From positions 1 to 5,072 of the forward strand of contig JAPPBK010000111.1 of assembly GCA_026705105.1 (NCBI GenBank): 5,072 bases of DNA, read 5' to 3'. The DNA comes from Chloroflexota bacterium (GTDB taxonomy: Bacteria; Chloroflexota; Dehalococcoidia; Bin125). Positions 1 through 5,072 of the stretch are shown here, in pieces. Each line of letters begins with the position of its first letter. The stretch's first letter is position 1. Below the pieces are notes generated by a model. That model saw only the letters and a program-made list of their open reading frames with translations, searched no databases and had not been told where the DNA came from. The translations under genes and the position numbers were made by a program.

Positions 1-846
1 CTTGGGCTTGCCGGTCGAGCCTGAGGTGTAGAGGATGAAGAGCGGGTCCTCGGCGTCGAGGATCTCAGGCTCGCACTCGTCCGACTGGCGGGCGACGGTC
101 TCGTGCCACCAGACATCGCGGCCGTCCTTCATCGTCACGTCGCCGCCGGTGTGCTGATGAACCAGCACGAACTCGACGCAGTCGACGCCGTTCGCGTCGA
201 GCTGATCCATCGCCGCGTCGACGTTGGCCTTGAGCGGCACGGTGCGTCCGCCGCGTTTGCCCTCGTCCTGGGTGATCACCGCCTTGCAAAGTGAGTCTTC
301 CACGCGATCCGCGATTGCGGATGCGGAGAAGCCGCCGAAGATCACCGAGTGGATCGCGCCGATCCGGGCGCAGGCCAGCATCGCGGCGACGACCTCGGGC
401 GTCATGCCCATGTAGATCGCGACGCGGTCGCCCTTGCCCACGCCGCGGCTGCGCAGCTCGTTGGCCAGTCGGCAGACCTCGGCGTGGAGTTCGCGGTAGG
501 AGATCGACTCGTTGTCGGCCGGTTCGTCGCCCTCCCAGATGATCGCCGCCTGGTCGCCGCGCTCGGCCAGGTGCCGGTCGAGGCAGTTGACCGAGACGTT
601 GAGCTTCGCACCCAGGAACCAGGCGATCTTGCCCTCGGCCAGATTCTCCTCCTTGAGCGTGTGCCAGGGCTCGATCAGGTCGAGATGGGTATTGGCCATC
701 TCGGTCCAGAATGCGTCGGGCTCGTCCAGCGAGCGCCGCCAGAGCGCTTCATAGCCCTCGCGCGACGTAACCAGCGCTCCATCGCGCACATTCGCTGGCG
801 GCGAGTACGTCTCGTTGACCGGCATCGCGGCATCGGCGGTTGTCAT
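1..846 (-). CDS. acs: Acetyl-CoA synthetase (AMP-forming), N-terminal part, cut by window edge
   Basis: Cytoplasmic enzyme (EC 6.2.1.1) that activates acetate with ATP to acetyl-AMP and then acetyl-CoA. Read on the minus strand, 282 codons are present out of roughly 650 usual for the family. Residues about 25-85 match the ACAS N-terminal domain, including WFLGAKLNVSVNCLDRHL at 76-93. The family block VIFGGFSASAIADR is at 168-181. The AMP-binding P-loop signature YTSGSTGKPK is at 273-282, where the window ends. The position of this signature fits a full-length Acs with no N-terminal loss. The ATG at 846 is preceded by GAGGA seven bases upstream. The acetate pocket, the hinge and the acetylatable lysine lie outside the window, so substrate choice (acetate versus propionate) rests on overall resemblance. 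The gene is divergent from the rhodanese gene. No frameshift is seen. Confidence 0.95.
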   Translation of the reverse strand, partial: MTTADAAMPVNETYSPPANVRDGALVTSREGYEALWRRSLDEPDAFWTEMANTHLDLIEPWHTLKEENLAEGKIAWFLGAKLNVSVNCLDRHLAERGDQAAIIWEGDEPADNESISYRELHAEVCRLANELRSRGVGKGDRVAIYMGMTPEVVAAMLACARIGAIHSVIFGGFSASAIADRVEDSLCKAVITQDEGKRGGRTVPLKANVDAAMDQLDANGVDCVEFVLVHQHTGGDVTMKDGRDVWWHETVARQSDECEPEILDAEDPLFILYTSGSTGKPK

Positions 847-853
847 ATCGGCA

Positions 854-858
854 TCCTC
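854..858 (-). promoter_or_regulatory. Ribosome binding site of acs
   Basis: GAGGA on the minus strand, with seven bases between it and the ATG at 846. It supports that start over two nearby out-of-frame ATGs at 860 and 854. Confidence 0.6.
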
Positions 859-935
859 ATCTGCTTCGGCAAACGGCTCGTACCGCAGATGCTACCGCGC
901 AGCGTGGATGCCCCTTGTGCCGCAGCGTGCCCCCC

Positions 936-975
936 TCTGCCTTCGGCATCTCCCCCCAGCAGAGCTGGGGGGAGA
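936..975. repeat. REP-like palindromic element: two adjacent hairpins between divergent genes
   Basis: The main hairpin has a left arm at 949-960 and a right arm at 964-975: a perfect 12-bp inverted repeat (TCTCCCCCCAGC and its complement) around the loop AGA. Immediately before it, TGCC at 938-941 pairs with GGCA at 945-948 around the loop TTC. The two stems abut. No run of T follows on either strand. The element lies upstream of both flanking genes, so a terminator for either of them is unlikely. It resembles the GC-rich intergenic palindromes dispersed in many high-GC genomes. Only one copy is in this window, so repetition is inferred. It could alternatively be a leader-RNA structure or a protein-binding site. 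Confidence 0.7.
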
Positions 976-992
976 GCGGGAGCCCGTGGCGG

Positions 993-1001
993 TGATACGA
1001 T
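993..1001 (+). promoter_or_regulatory. Possible extended -10 element for the rightward genes
   Basis: TGATACGAT has a TG extension and a -10-like TACGAT (four of six matches to TATAAT), 40 bases before the rhodanese start. No recognisable -35 hexamer is seen; the expected place falls at the right edge of the hairpin. This is a weak, motif-only call in GC-rich DNA of an unknown lineage. Confidence 0.2.
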
Positions 1002-1041
1002 GCAGATCGGCGCGTAACCAGCCGATCCGAAAGGTCCCACG

Positions 1042-1386
1042 ATGGCGCAGCAGGAACCGTTTCAGCGAATCTCGGTGGAGGAGGCGGAGGAGAAGCGACA
1101 GGCCGGCGTGACGTTGATCGACACGCGCGAGCTGGACGAGTACGCCGACGGCCACGCCGCCGGCGCCCCGCTGATGCCGCACATGTCGGTGATGACCCGC
1201 GCCGACGAGCTGGAGCAGATCGCGGGCGGCAAGGATCAGCCCGTGATGTTCATCTGCGCCAAGGGACAGCGCTCGGCGGTCGCCTGCGAGTTCGCGGCGG
1301 CGCTGGGCTTCACCGACCTCTACAACGTCGAGGGCGGCACCGACGCCTGGATCGCCGCCGGCCTGCCAATCGAGCATCCCGAGTAG
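1042..1386 (+). CDS. Single-domain rhodanese-like sulfurtransferase
   Basis: A 114-residue cytoplasmic protein consisting of one rhodanese domain, the usual size for GlpE/PspE-like single-domain members. Members move a sulfane sulfur through a cysteine persulfide to thiol acceptors; the physiological partner cannot be told from sequence. Visible motifs are LIDTRE at 25-30 (the family's D-x-R strand), GH at 37-38, the active-site loop CAKGQRS at 72-78 with catalytic Cys72 and the usual CxxGxRS form, and the C-terminal NVEGGTDAW at 94-102 followed by AAGLPIE. There is no signal peptide. The ATG at 1042 has AAAGG seven bases upstream (1030-1034). It is the first gene of the rightward block. The stretch after GH (APLMPHMSV) differs from the common GAINIP form but does not touch catalysis. 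Confidence 0.92.
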   Translation: MAQQEPFQRISVEEAEEKRQAGVTLIDTRELDEYADGHAAGAPLMPHMSVMTRADELEQIAGGKDQPVMFICAKGQRSAVACEFAAALGFTDLYNVEGGTDAWIAAGLPIEHPE

Positions 1387-1425
1387 CGTGCGCGCCTCGG
1401 TGGCTCCGACGAGCGGTCGCATCCC

Positions 1426-2001
1426 ATGTTGAGCGGCATGAGCGGCACGCAGCGCTACGCGGTGCTCGTGCTGATCGTCGTCGTGGTCGTGATCGTCTAC
1501 CTGTTCGTGTCGGGCGGATTCGACGAATTGACCGGCGGCGGTGACGACTCGCAGCCGGCCGCCGTCGAGTTGACCGACTCACCGGACGCACTGCGGACGG
1601 AGGCGATCGAGCTGGGGCACTCGGAGCTGGTCGGACCGGTCGAGGTCGCGATCATCGGCATCGCCTTCCCCGATCAAATCCGAGCCGAAGGCATCTGGCG
1701 CAACCCGGCCCAGCGCTTCGCGTCGGTCACGCTGACGATGACGAACCGCTCGAAGCAGGCGGTTGAACTGCCGCTGGACGGCCTGCAGCTGGTGACCACC
1801 GACGGTCGCGCCTACCTCGCCGACGCGGCGCTTTCGCAGGGCGCCGCGAGGGCCGCAGCCACAGTCGCCTACGCCCCGCCGCTGATCCTCCAGCCGCAAC
1901 TGACGATCACCGTGGTCGCGGTCTACGACATCCCGCTCGACGCATCCGGCCTGCTGCTCCGCGTGCGCGGCGGCTGGTCGGACTTCGCGCTGTTTGAGTA
2001 A
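1426..2001 (+). CDS. Membrane-anchored protein with DUF4352-like beta domain
   Basis: A 191-residue protein of unknown function. Residues 11-29 form one strongly hydrophobic, valine-rich helix with no following signal-peptidase or lipobox cysteine, so it is probably a signal anchor with the rest outside the membrane. A Gly/Asp-rich linker (about 35-50) leads to a beta-rich region at about 70-191. There, ASVTLTMTNRSKQAVELPLDG, the following LVTTDGRAY, and then ILQPQLTITVVAVYDIP follow the pattern of DUF4352/telokin-like immunoglobulin-fold domains: a framework strand with a TN turn, a 'd-G-r-y' strand, then an L-x-P-x-x-T strand. The family is recalled from pattern, not searched. The start is uncertain: a second in-frame ATG at 1438 arises from a 9-base tandem duplication, and neither ATG has a strong ribosome binding site. 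The stop is 12 bases before the HAD gene. Confidence 0.75.
   Translation: MLSGMSGTQRYAVLVLIVVVVVIVYLFVSGGFDELTGGGDDSQPAAVELTDSPDALRTEAIELGHSELVGPVEVAIIGIAFPDQIRAEGIWRNPAQRFASVTLTMTNRSKQAVELPLDGLQLVTTDGRAYLADAALSQGAARAAATVAYAPPLILQPQLTITVVAVYDIPLDASGLLLRVRGGWSDFALFE
1430..1447 (+). repeat. Perfect 9-base tandem duplication at a gene start
   Basis: TGAGCGGCA occurs twice in direct succession (1430-1438 and 1439-1447). The unit is three codons long, so the reading frame is kept. The junction creates the second candidate start ATG at 1438. Confidence 0.85.
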
Positions 2002-2013
2002 CTGGCTGAGACG

Positions 2014-2673
2014 ATGACCATCCTCATGTTTGACATCGACGGCACGCTGTCGCTCTCGCAAGGCGCGGGGACGCTGGCGATGTCGCGTACCTTCAAGCAG
2101 CTCTGGGACATCGACGACGCGCTGGACGGAATGAACTTCGCCGGCCGCTCCGACACCTGGATTGTGCCGACGGCGCTGGCCCGGCAGGGTCGCGACTGCT
2201 CGGCCGACGATCTCGCGCGCTTCATCGACCATTACGTGCCGCACCTGGGCGATGCGCTGGTTGAGCGCGACTCGCGGCTCTGTCCGGGCGTTGAGCCACT
2301 GTTGGCGGCGCTTGCGAATGAAGACGTGACGCTGGGACTGGGCACCGGAAACTTCCGCCGAGCCGCCGAGGCCAAGCTCGCCCCACTTGGTATCTGGCAT
2401 TACTTCGTCGACGGCGGCTTCGGCGACGACCACGCCAATCGCACCGAGTTGCTCGCCGCCGGCCTGGAACGCCTGCGCCGACACTCCAGCGACGGGTCTG
2501 ACATTGTCGTGATCGGCGATACCGGCCACGATGTCGAGGCGGGGCACGCGATTGGCGCCCGAGTCGTCGCCGTCAAGACCGGCTACTCGCAGCCCGGCGA
2601 GCTGGACGATGCGGATGTCGTGTTGGATGACCTGTCAGACCTGAACCGATCGCTTGATGCGATCCTTGCGTGA
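2014..2673 (+). CDS. HAD-family hydrolase, phosphoglycolate phosphatase-like
   Basis: A 219-residue cytoplasmic haloacid dehalogenase-superfamily protein, probably a phosphatase for a small phosphorylated metabolite; the substrate is not determinable. Motif I is FDIDGTL at 6-12, with nucleophile Asp7 and general acid Asp9, which favours phosphatase over dehalogenase activity. A helical C1 cap occupies about 15-90. Motif II is GTGN at 110-113 (Thr111). Motif IV is GDTGHD at 168-173. The usual motif III lysine is not obvious; Arg143 in the segment FGDDHANRTELL (136-147) is in the likely place. The length is typical of Gph-like proteins. The ATG at 2014 follows the upstream stop by 12 bases, with only a short GAG before it. 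An internal ATG at 2026 would remove only four residues ahead of motif I. It could also be annotated simply as a HAD-IA hydrolase. Confidence 0.9.
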   Translation: MTILMFDIDGTLSLSQGAGTLAMSRTFKQLWDIDDALDGMNFAGRSDTWIVPTALARQGRDCSADDLARFIDHYVPHLGDALVERDSRLCPGVEPLLAALANEDVTLGLGTGNFRRAAEAKLAPLGIWHYFVDGGFGDDHANRTELLAAGLERLRRHSSDGSDIVVIGDTGHDVEAGHAIGARVVAVKTGYSQPGELDDADVVLDDLSDLNRSLDAILA

Positions 2674-2702
2674 GGATCATGTCGCTCCAGTGACGGTTGG
2701 AC

Positions 2703-2707
2703 AGGGA
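2703..2707 (+). promoter_or_regulatory. Ribosome binding site selecting the start at 2713
   Basis: AGGGA lies five bases before the ATG at 2713. The next in-frame ATG (2731) has a GGGA directly abutting it, which is too close to work, so 2713 is preferred. Confidence 0.5.
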
Positions 2708-2712
2708 CTGAG

Positions 2713-3396
2713 ATGGGTCGTGTTCCGGGAATGTTCAGACGGTTCTTCAAGTACCTCTTCGAAGCTGTGTGGAAGCTCTTGGTGTTGCCGGCTCGCGTCG
2801 CGTCACTGGTGGGAACATTGTCGTTACTGCAAGTCGCCAATGAACCACGCTCTCTGGAGGATCTGGCGGCTGGCACCGTCCAGTCCCGTCGCTCACAGGC
2901 TCAAGTCGGCGCATCTCCGACGGACCGCGACCTGGCCCGTGCATTGCTTCGAACGGACGATTTGCCGCTTGGCATGAAAGAAGTCTCACGAGACTGGATG
3001 CCGCTGGATCCGTCGACCCCGATCGTGGTTTCGACGCTGCAGCAGCTGGCCAAGCAAGAAGGACGGCTACGACGGAGAACCACGACTCGTGTGTTGCTGG
3101 AACTGAGCCGTTACCGGAACGAAGACGAATCGCGGCAGGCGATCTCTACCATCCCGCGCAACACGTTCTCCGACGGCCAACGATTGAGACGTGTAGGCAG
3201 GACCGACGATTATGAAATGGCCGCATACGAGTGGACAGGGATGGAGGACGGTGAACCGGCGGAACGAGTGCTTCAACTCCGCCTCCAGCGTGGTACGGCA
3301 GTGGCCATCATGCTGGCGCAAACCAATCGGCCCAACCCGCGCTGGGATTCCGAAGTCCAATCCATGATGCGAATCGTCGGCGAACGCCTGCGATAG
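2713..3396 (+). CDS. Unrecognised, possibly membrane-associated protein, paralogue 1 of a tandem pair
   Basis: A 227-residue protein; I do not recognise the family. Residues 8-42 are basic then hydrophobic (FRRFFKYLFEAVWKLLVLP, continuing to about 42), giving either an amphipathic membrane-binding helix or an imperfect membrane segment interrupted by charges. The remainder is hydrophilic. It shares collinear motifs with the next gene: LRTDDLPLGM at 79-88, LELSRY at 129-134, EWT at 173-175, RVLQLR at 185-190, and a final V-x-E-R-L at 222-226. From LELSRY to the end the two proteins align with almost no gaps. No catalytic motif is evident; a sensory or binding domain would fit but is a guess. 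Base composition looks lower in GC than its neighbours (two sampled 60-base lines count 36 and 37 G+C, against 43 and 41 in the next gene). It begins 39 bases after the HAD stop. Confidence 0.75.
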   Translation: MGRVPGMFRRFFKYLFEAVWKLLVLPARVASLVGTLSLLQVANEPRSLEDLAAGTVQSRRSQAQVGASPTDRDLARALLRTDDLPLGMKEVSRDWMPLDPSTPIVVSTLQQLAKQEGRLRRRTTTRVLLELSRYRNEDESRQAISTIPRNTFSDGQRLRRVGRTDDYEMAAYEWTGMEDGEPAERVLQLRLQRGTAVAIMLAQTNRPNPRWDSEVQSMMRIVGERLR

Positions 3397-3405
3397 CCTG
3401 AGTCC

Positions 3406-4074
3406 ATGTCTACCGAGCTTGTCATTGGCATTCTGATCCTGCTGCTCGTCGTCGGCGTGCCGCTTGTGCAGGCGATCGTTCGCGCATTCCAGCGGCGGCG
3501 GTCGCTGGGGATTGAGGGGGTGTCGGGGCTGCGGGCTGCGGGATTGCGCGCCGACGACCTGCCCGCCGGGCTGTCTCCGCAGACGGCGGAGGCGGTGACC
3601 TCCGAGGAGATTGCGCTGGCCGACGACAATCCCGAGGCGACGATTGCGCAACTCGACGAGTCCGGCCGCGTGGTCGGCTACCGCGAGAGTTTTCGCGACC
3701 CGCGTTCGATGGGCGAGTTCCTCGACTGGGTCTGCGGCCAGACCGTCTACCGCAACCGCGCCCACCGGCGGATCGAGCTGGAGTTGACGCGCTACGAATC
3801 CGCCGACCAGGCGTCGGCGGTGCTGGCCGAGGAGCCTCGGCTGGACCCGAGCGACGCCGAGGTCAGCGTCGAAGACGCGGGCGAGCGCGGCGGGATACTC
3901 GCCCGCGAGTGGACGCGCAGCGAGAACGGCGCGGGCGTCCAGCGGATGCTGGAGCTGCGCTGGGCCTCTGGCGATGTCCTGGCCGTGGTGCGCGGCGACT
4001 CGGAGCCCTCGGGCGCGCTTGACGACAACGACGTGCGGCGAGTGGCCGAGTTGGTCAAAGGTCGGCTCGGATGA
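3406..4074 (+). CDS. Unrecognised membrane-anchored protein, paralogue 2 of a tandem pair
   Basis: A 222-residue protein of unknown function with a clear N-terminal membrane helix (residues 5-27: LVIGILILLLVVGVPLVQAI and onward) followed by basic residues RRR at 30-32. This suggests a short outer N-terminus and a cytoplasmic body by the positive-inside rule. Motifs shared with the preceding gene are LRADDLPAGL at 47-56, LELTRY at 125-130, EWT at 168-170 and RMLELR at 180-185. It has about 28 more residues than its neighbour between the first two motifs, including GRVVGYRESF at 87-96. From memory, the DLP-x-G, then GYxxxF, then ryxxxxxA pattern recalls uncharacterised lipoprotein-like proteins of high-GC bacteria, but this is unchecked. 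It starts 9 bases after the previous stop with no strong ribosome binding site, so it may depend on upstream translation. Its last four bases overlap the next start. Confidence 0.8.
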   Translation: MSTELVIGILILLLVVGVPLVQAIVRAFQRRRSLGIEGVSGLRAAGLRADDLPAGLSPQTAEAVTSEEIALADDNPEATIAQLDESGRVVGYRESFRDPRSMGEFLDWVCGQTVYRNRAHRRIELELTRYESADQASAVLAEEPRLDPSDAEVSVEDAGERGGILAREWTRSENGAGVQRMLELRWASGDVLAVVRGDSEPSGALDDNDVRRVAELVKGRLG

Positions 4075-4544
4075 CTCCCGTCGAGCGCGCCGAGCTTCTG
4101 AACGCCTATCGCGACGGCCCCAGTCGGCTCAAGGAGTCGGTCGCCGGCGCGTCAATCGCACAGCTCGACGACGCGCCGCCGGAGCCGGGTTGGACCGCGC
4201 GCGAGAACGTGCATCACGTCTCCGATGTCGCCGTCATGGCCGGTCTGCGCCTGCGCATGATGCTGCTCGACATCGAGGTCGAGATGTGGCCCATCGACGG
4301 TGACATCATGCAGAAGCGCCTGCGCAACGACAGGCGTCCCGTCACGCCGGCGCTACGCACGGTTGAGGCGTTGGTCGAGTCGGCCGCGTCGATCCTCGAT
4401 GCGCTCAGCGAAGACGAGTGGACCCAGCCGCGTCCGATGCCGGGCAACGCGTCGCGCAGCGTCGAGGACTGGCTCGCCGCCAGCGTCCGCCACGTCGACG
4501 AACACATCGATCAGATCCGCTACGCCCTCACCGGCACCTGCTAG
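4071..4544 (+). CDS. DinB/YfiT-like four-helix-bundle putative metalloenzyme, copy 1
   Basis: A 157-residue cytoplasmic protein of the DinB superfamily (DinB_2 type), whose characterised members are often metal-dependent thiol transferases or hydrolases. The three-histidine metal site is recognisable: ENVHHVSD at 45-52 (ligand probably His49), then HVDEH at 141-145 supplying His141 and His145 in the usual H-x3-H helix followed by IDQIRYAL. A helical stretch with LSEDEW at 112-117 precedes the last helix, as in the family. The substrate is unknown. The ATG overlaps the previous stop as ATGA, and AAAGG at 4057-4061 is a ribosome binding site inside the upstream gene, so the two genes are probably translationally coupled. 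It is homologous to the next gene. Confidence 0.88.
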   Translation: MTPVERAELLNAYRDGPSRLKESVAGASIAQLDDAPPEPGWTARENVHHVSDVAVMAGLRLRMMLLDIEVEMWPIDGDIMQKRLRNDRRPVTPALRTVEALVESAASILDALSEDEWTQPRPMPGNASRSVEDWLAASVRHVDEHIDQIRYALTGTC

Positions 4545-4554
4545 GACCGGAACC

Positions 4555-5037
4555 ATGCCCGAGCATCCGAGCGAGCGTCCGCAACTGCTCGTTGATTACC
4601 TTGAATCGACCTTCGCGATCGAGCAGGTGCTGGGTGAGCTTTCCGAGGACCAGCTTGAGTCGCGCGAGGGCCCGGATGAGTGGTCGGTGCGCCAGATCGT
4701 GCATCACCTGACCGACAACGAGGTCGCCGACGCGATGCGACTGCGCCAGATGCTGGCCCACGACTCGCCCCTGATCGTGCCGTTCGACGAGCAGCTATTC
4801 CATGCTCGTCTCCATTACGACCGCGAGATCGAGTCGTCGGTCGCTACCTTCTTCGCCTTGCGCGCGTCGAGCGGCGCGATCCTCGAACAGATCGCGGCGG
4901 AGGACTGGTCGCGCGAGGGCCGGCACGAGGAACGCGAGCGCTACTCGGTCGAGATCCTGGTCCAACAGAACATCGTGCACGACCGCGCGCACCTGGACCA
5001 GATCCGGCGAGCGCTCACGACGACTGGAGACGGCTAA
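4555..5037 (+). CDS. DinB/YfiT-like four-helix-bundle putative metalloenzyme, copy 2
   Basis: A 160-residue DinB superfamily protein with the metal-binding histidines in place: IVHHLTD at 48-54 (ligand probably His51) and HDRAH at 142-146 (His142, His146) followed by LDQIRRAL. The segment EWSVRQIVHHL at 42-52 is a classic first-motif sequence, closer to the consensus than in the neighbouring copy. The reaction is unknown; a thiol-dependent transfer or hydrolysis is known for some relatives. The frame is open upstream to 4300, but the ATG at 4555 is chosen because AGGA (4543-4546) lies eight bases before it, it sits 10 bases after the previous stop, and the DinB homology begins there. The copies have clearly diverged outside the histidine motifs. 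The stop TAA shares a base with the next start. Confidence 0.9.
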   Translation: MPEHPSERPQLLVDYLESTFAIEQVLGELSEDQLESREGPDEWSVRQIVHHLTDNEVADAMRLRQMLAHDSPLIVPFDEQLFHARLHYDREIESSVATFFALRASSGAILEQIAAEDWSREGRHEERERYSVEILVQQNIVHDRAHLDQIRRALTTTGDG

Positions 5038-5072
5038 TGGCGCAGACGTACACCTCAGCGGACGTGGACGAC
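5037..5072 (+). CDS. Start of an unidentified gene, cut by window edge
   Basis: Only 12 codons are visible (MAQTYTSADVDD). The ATG overlaps the preceding stop as TAATG, and GGAG at 5026-5029 lies seven bases upstream, the strongest ribosome binding site in this block. Together these support a real start and translational coupling. Too little is present to name a product. Confidence 0.65.
   Translation, partial: MAQTYTSADVDD

Noticed and set aside
949..975. The 12-bp hairpin as a Rho-independent terminator
   Set aside because: Both flanking genes are transcribed away from it and neither strand has a T-tract after the stem.
349..1017. Plus-strand open frame of 222 codons opposite acs and running through the intergenic palindrome
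   Set aside because: The minus strand there encodes unmistakable Acs. The plus-strand product has no recognisable motif and ends in low-complexity sequence over the hairpin.
1403..1414. Small hairpin GCTC-CGAC-GAGC between the rhodanese and DUF4352-like genes as a terminator
   Set aside because: The four-base stem without a following T-run is too weak in GC-rich DNA to support a call.
1579..2547. Long minus-strand open frame of 322 codons across the DUF4352-like and HAD genes
   Set aside because: It is antisense to two well-supported genes. Its residues are rich in R, G, V and Q without family motifs, as expected from the complement of GC-biased codons.
2661..2678. Inverted repeat GATCC/GGATC around the HAD stop codon as a terminator
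   Set aside because: It has only five base pairs with an eight-base loop and no T-run, and the downstream gene is close behind with its own ribosome binding site.
3067..3765. Minus-strand open frame of 232 codons spanning both paralogues
   Set aside because: It crosses the junction of two plus-strand genes that have collinear homology to each other, so it is a shadow frame.
4300..4554. N-terminal extension of the second DinB gene upstream of 4555
   Set aside because: The frame is open but overlaps the first DinB gene, and its translation is an arginine/serine-rich shadow. DinB homology and a ribosome binding site both point to 4555.

Overview
The window is high-GC, gene-dense bacterial DNA. 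Nothing in it is an RNA gene, a CRISPR array, an insertion sequence or a phage gene. Its make-up (acetate-activating Acs, tandem DinB-fold genes, a membrane-anchored DUF4352-like protein, GC-rich intergenic palindromes) would suit a Chloroflexota-like or actinobacterial-like lineage. That placement is an inference from memory and is weak.

Left part (1-846, minus strand): the N-terminal 282 codons of an AMP-forming acetyl-CoA synthetase (acs). The gene is cut by the window edge just inside its P-loop signature. Between it and the rightward genes lies a 195-base divergent intergenic region (847-1041). This region holds a perfect 12-bp inverted repeat with a 3-base loop, preceded directly by a smaller hairpin, like a REP-type palindromic element.

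Right part (1042-5072, all plus strand): seven complete genes and the first 12 codons of another, packed with gaps of 39, 12, 39, 9, -4, 10 and -1 bases, so probably one or two transcripts. In order they are: a single-domain rhodanese with an intact catalytic cysteine loop; a membrane-anchored protein with a DUF4352-like beta domain; a HAD-family phosphatase of the phosphoglycolate-phosphatase type; two adjacent, diverged paralogues of an unrecognised membrane-associated family; two adjacent DinB/YfiT-fold putative metalloenzymes; and the start of an unidentified gene. The last four starts are tightly coupled: there is an ATGA overlap at 4071-4074 and a TAATG overlap at 5035-5039.

How the genes work together is not evident. 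Rhodanese, HAD phosphatase and DinB proteins suggest housekeeping sulfur, phosphate or thiol chemistry rather than a defence or mobile system. The candidate for something undescribed is the tandem paralogue pair at 2713-4074, which shares a DDLP motif, an LEL[ST]RY motif, an EWT motif and a gapless C-terminal third, and sits directly next to the DinB pair. The first member of the pair looks less GC-rich than the second in sampled stretches.
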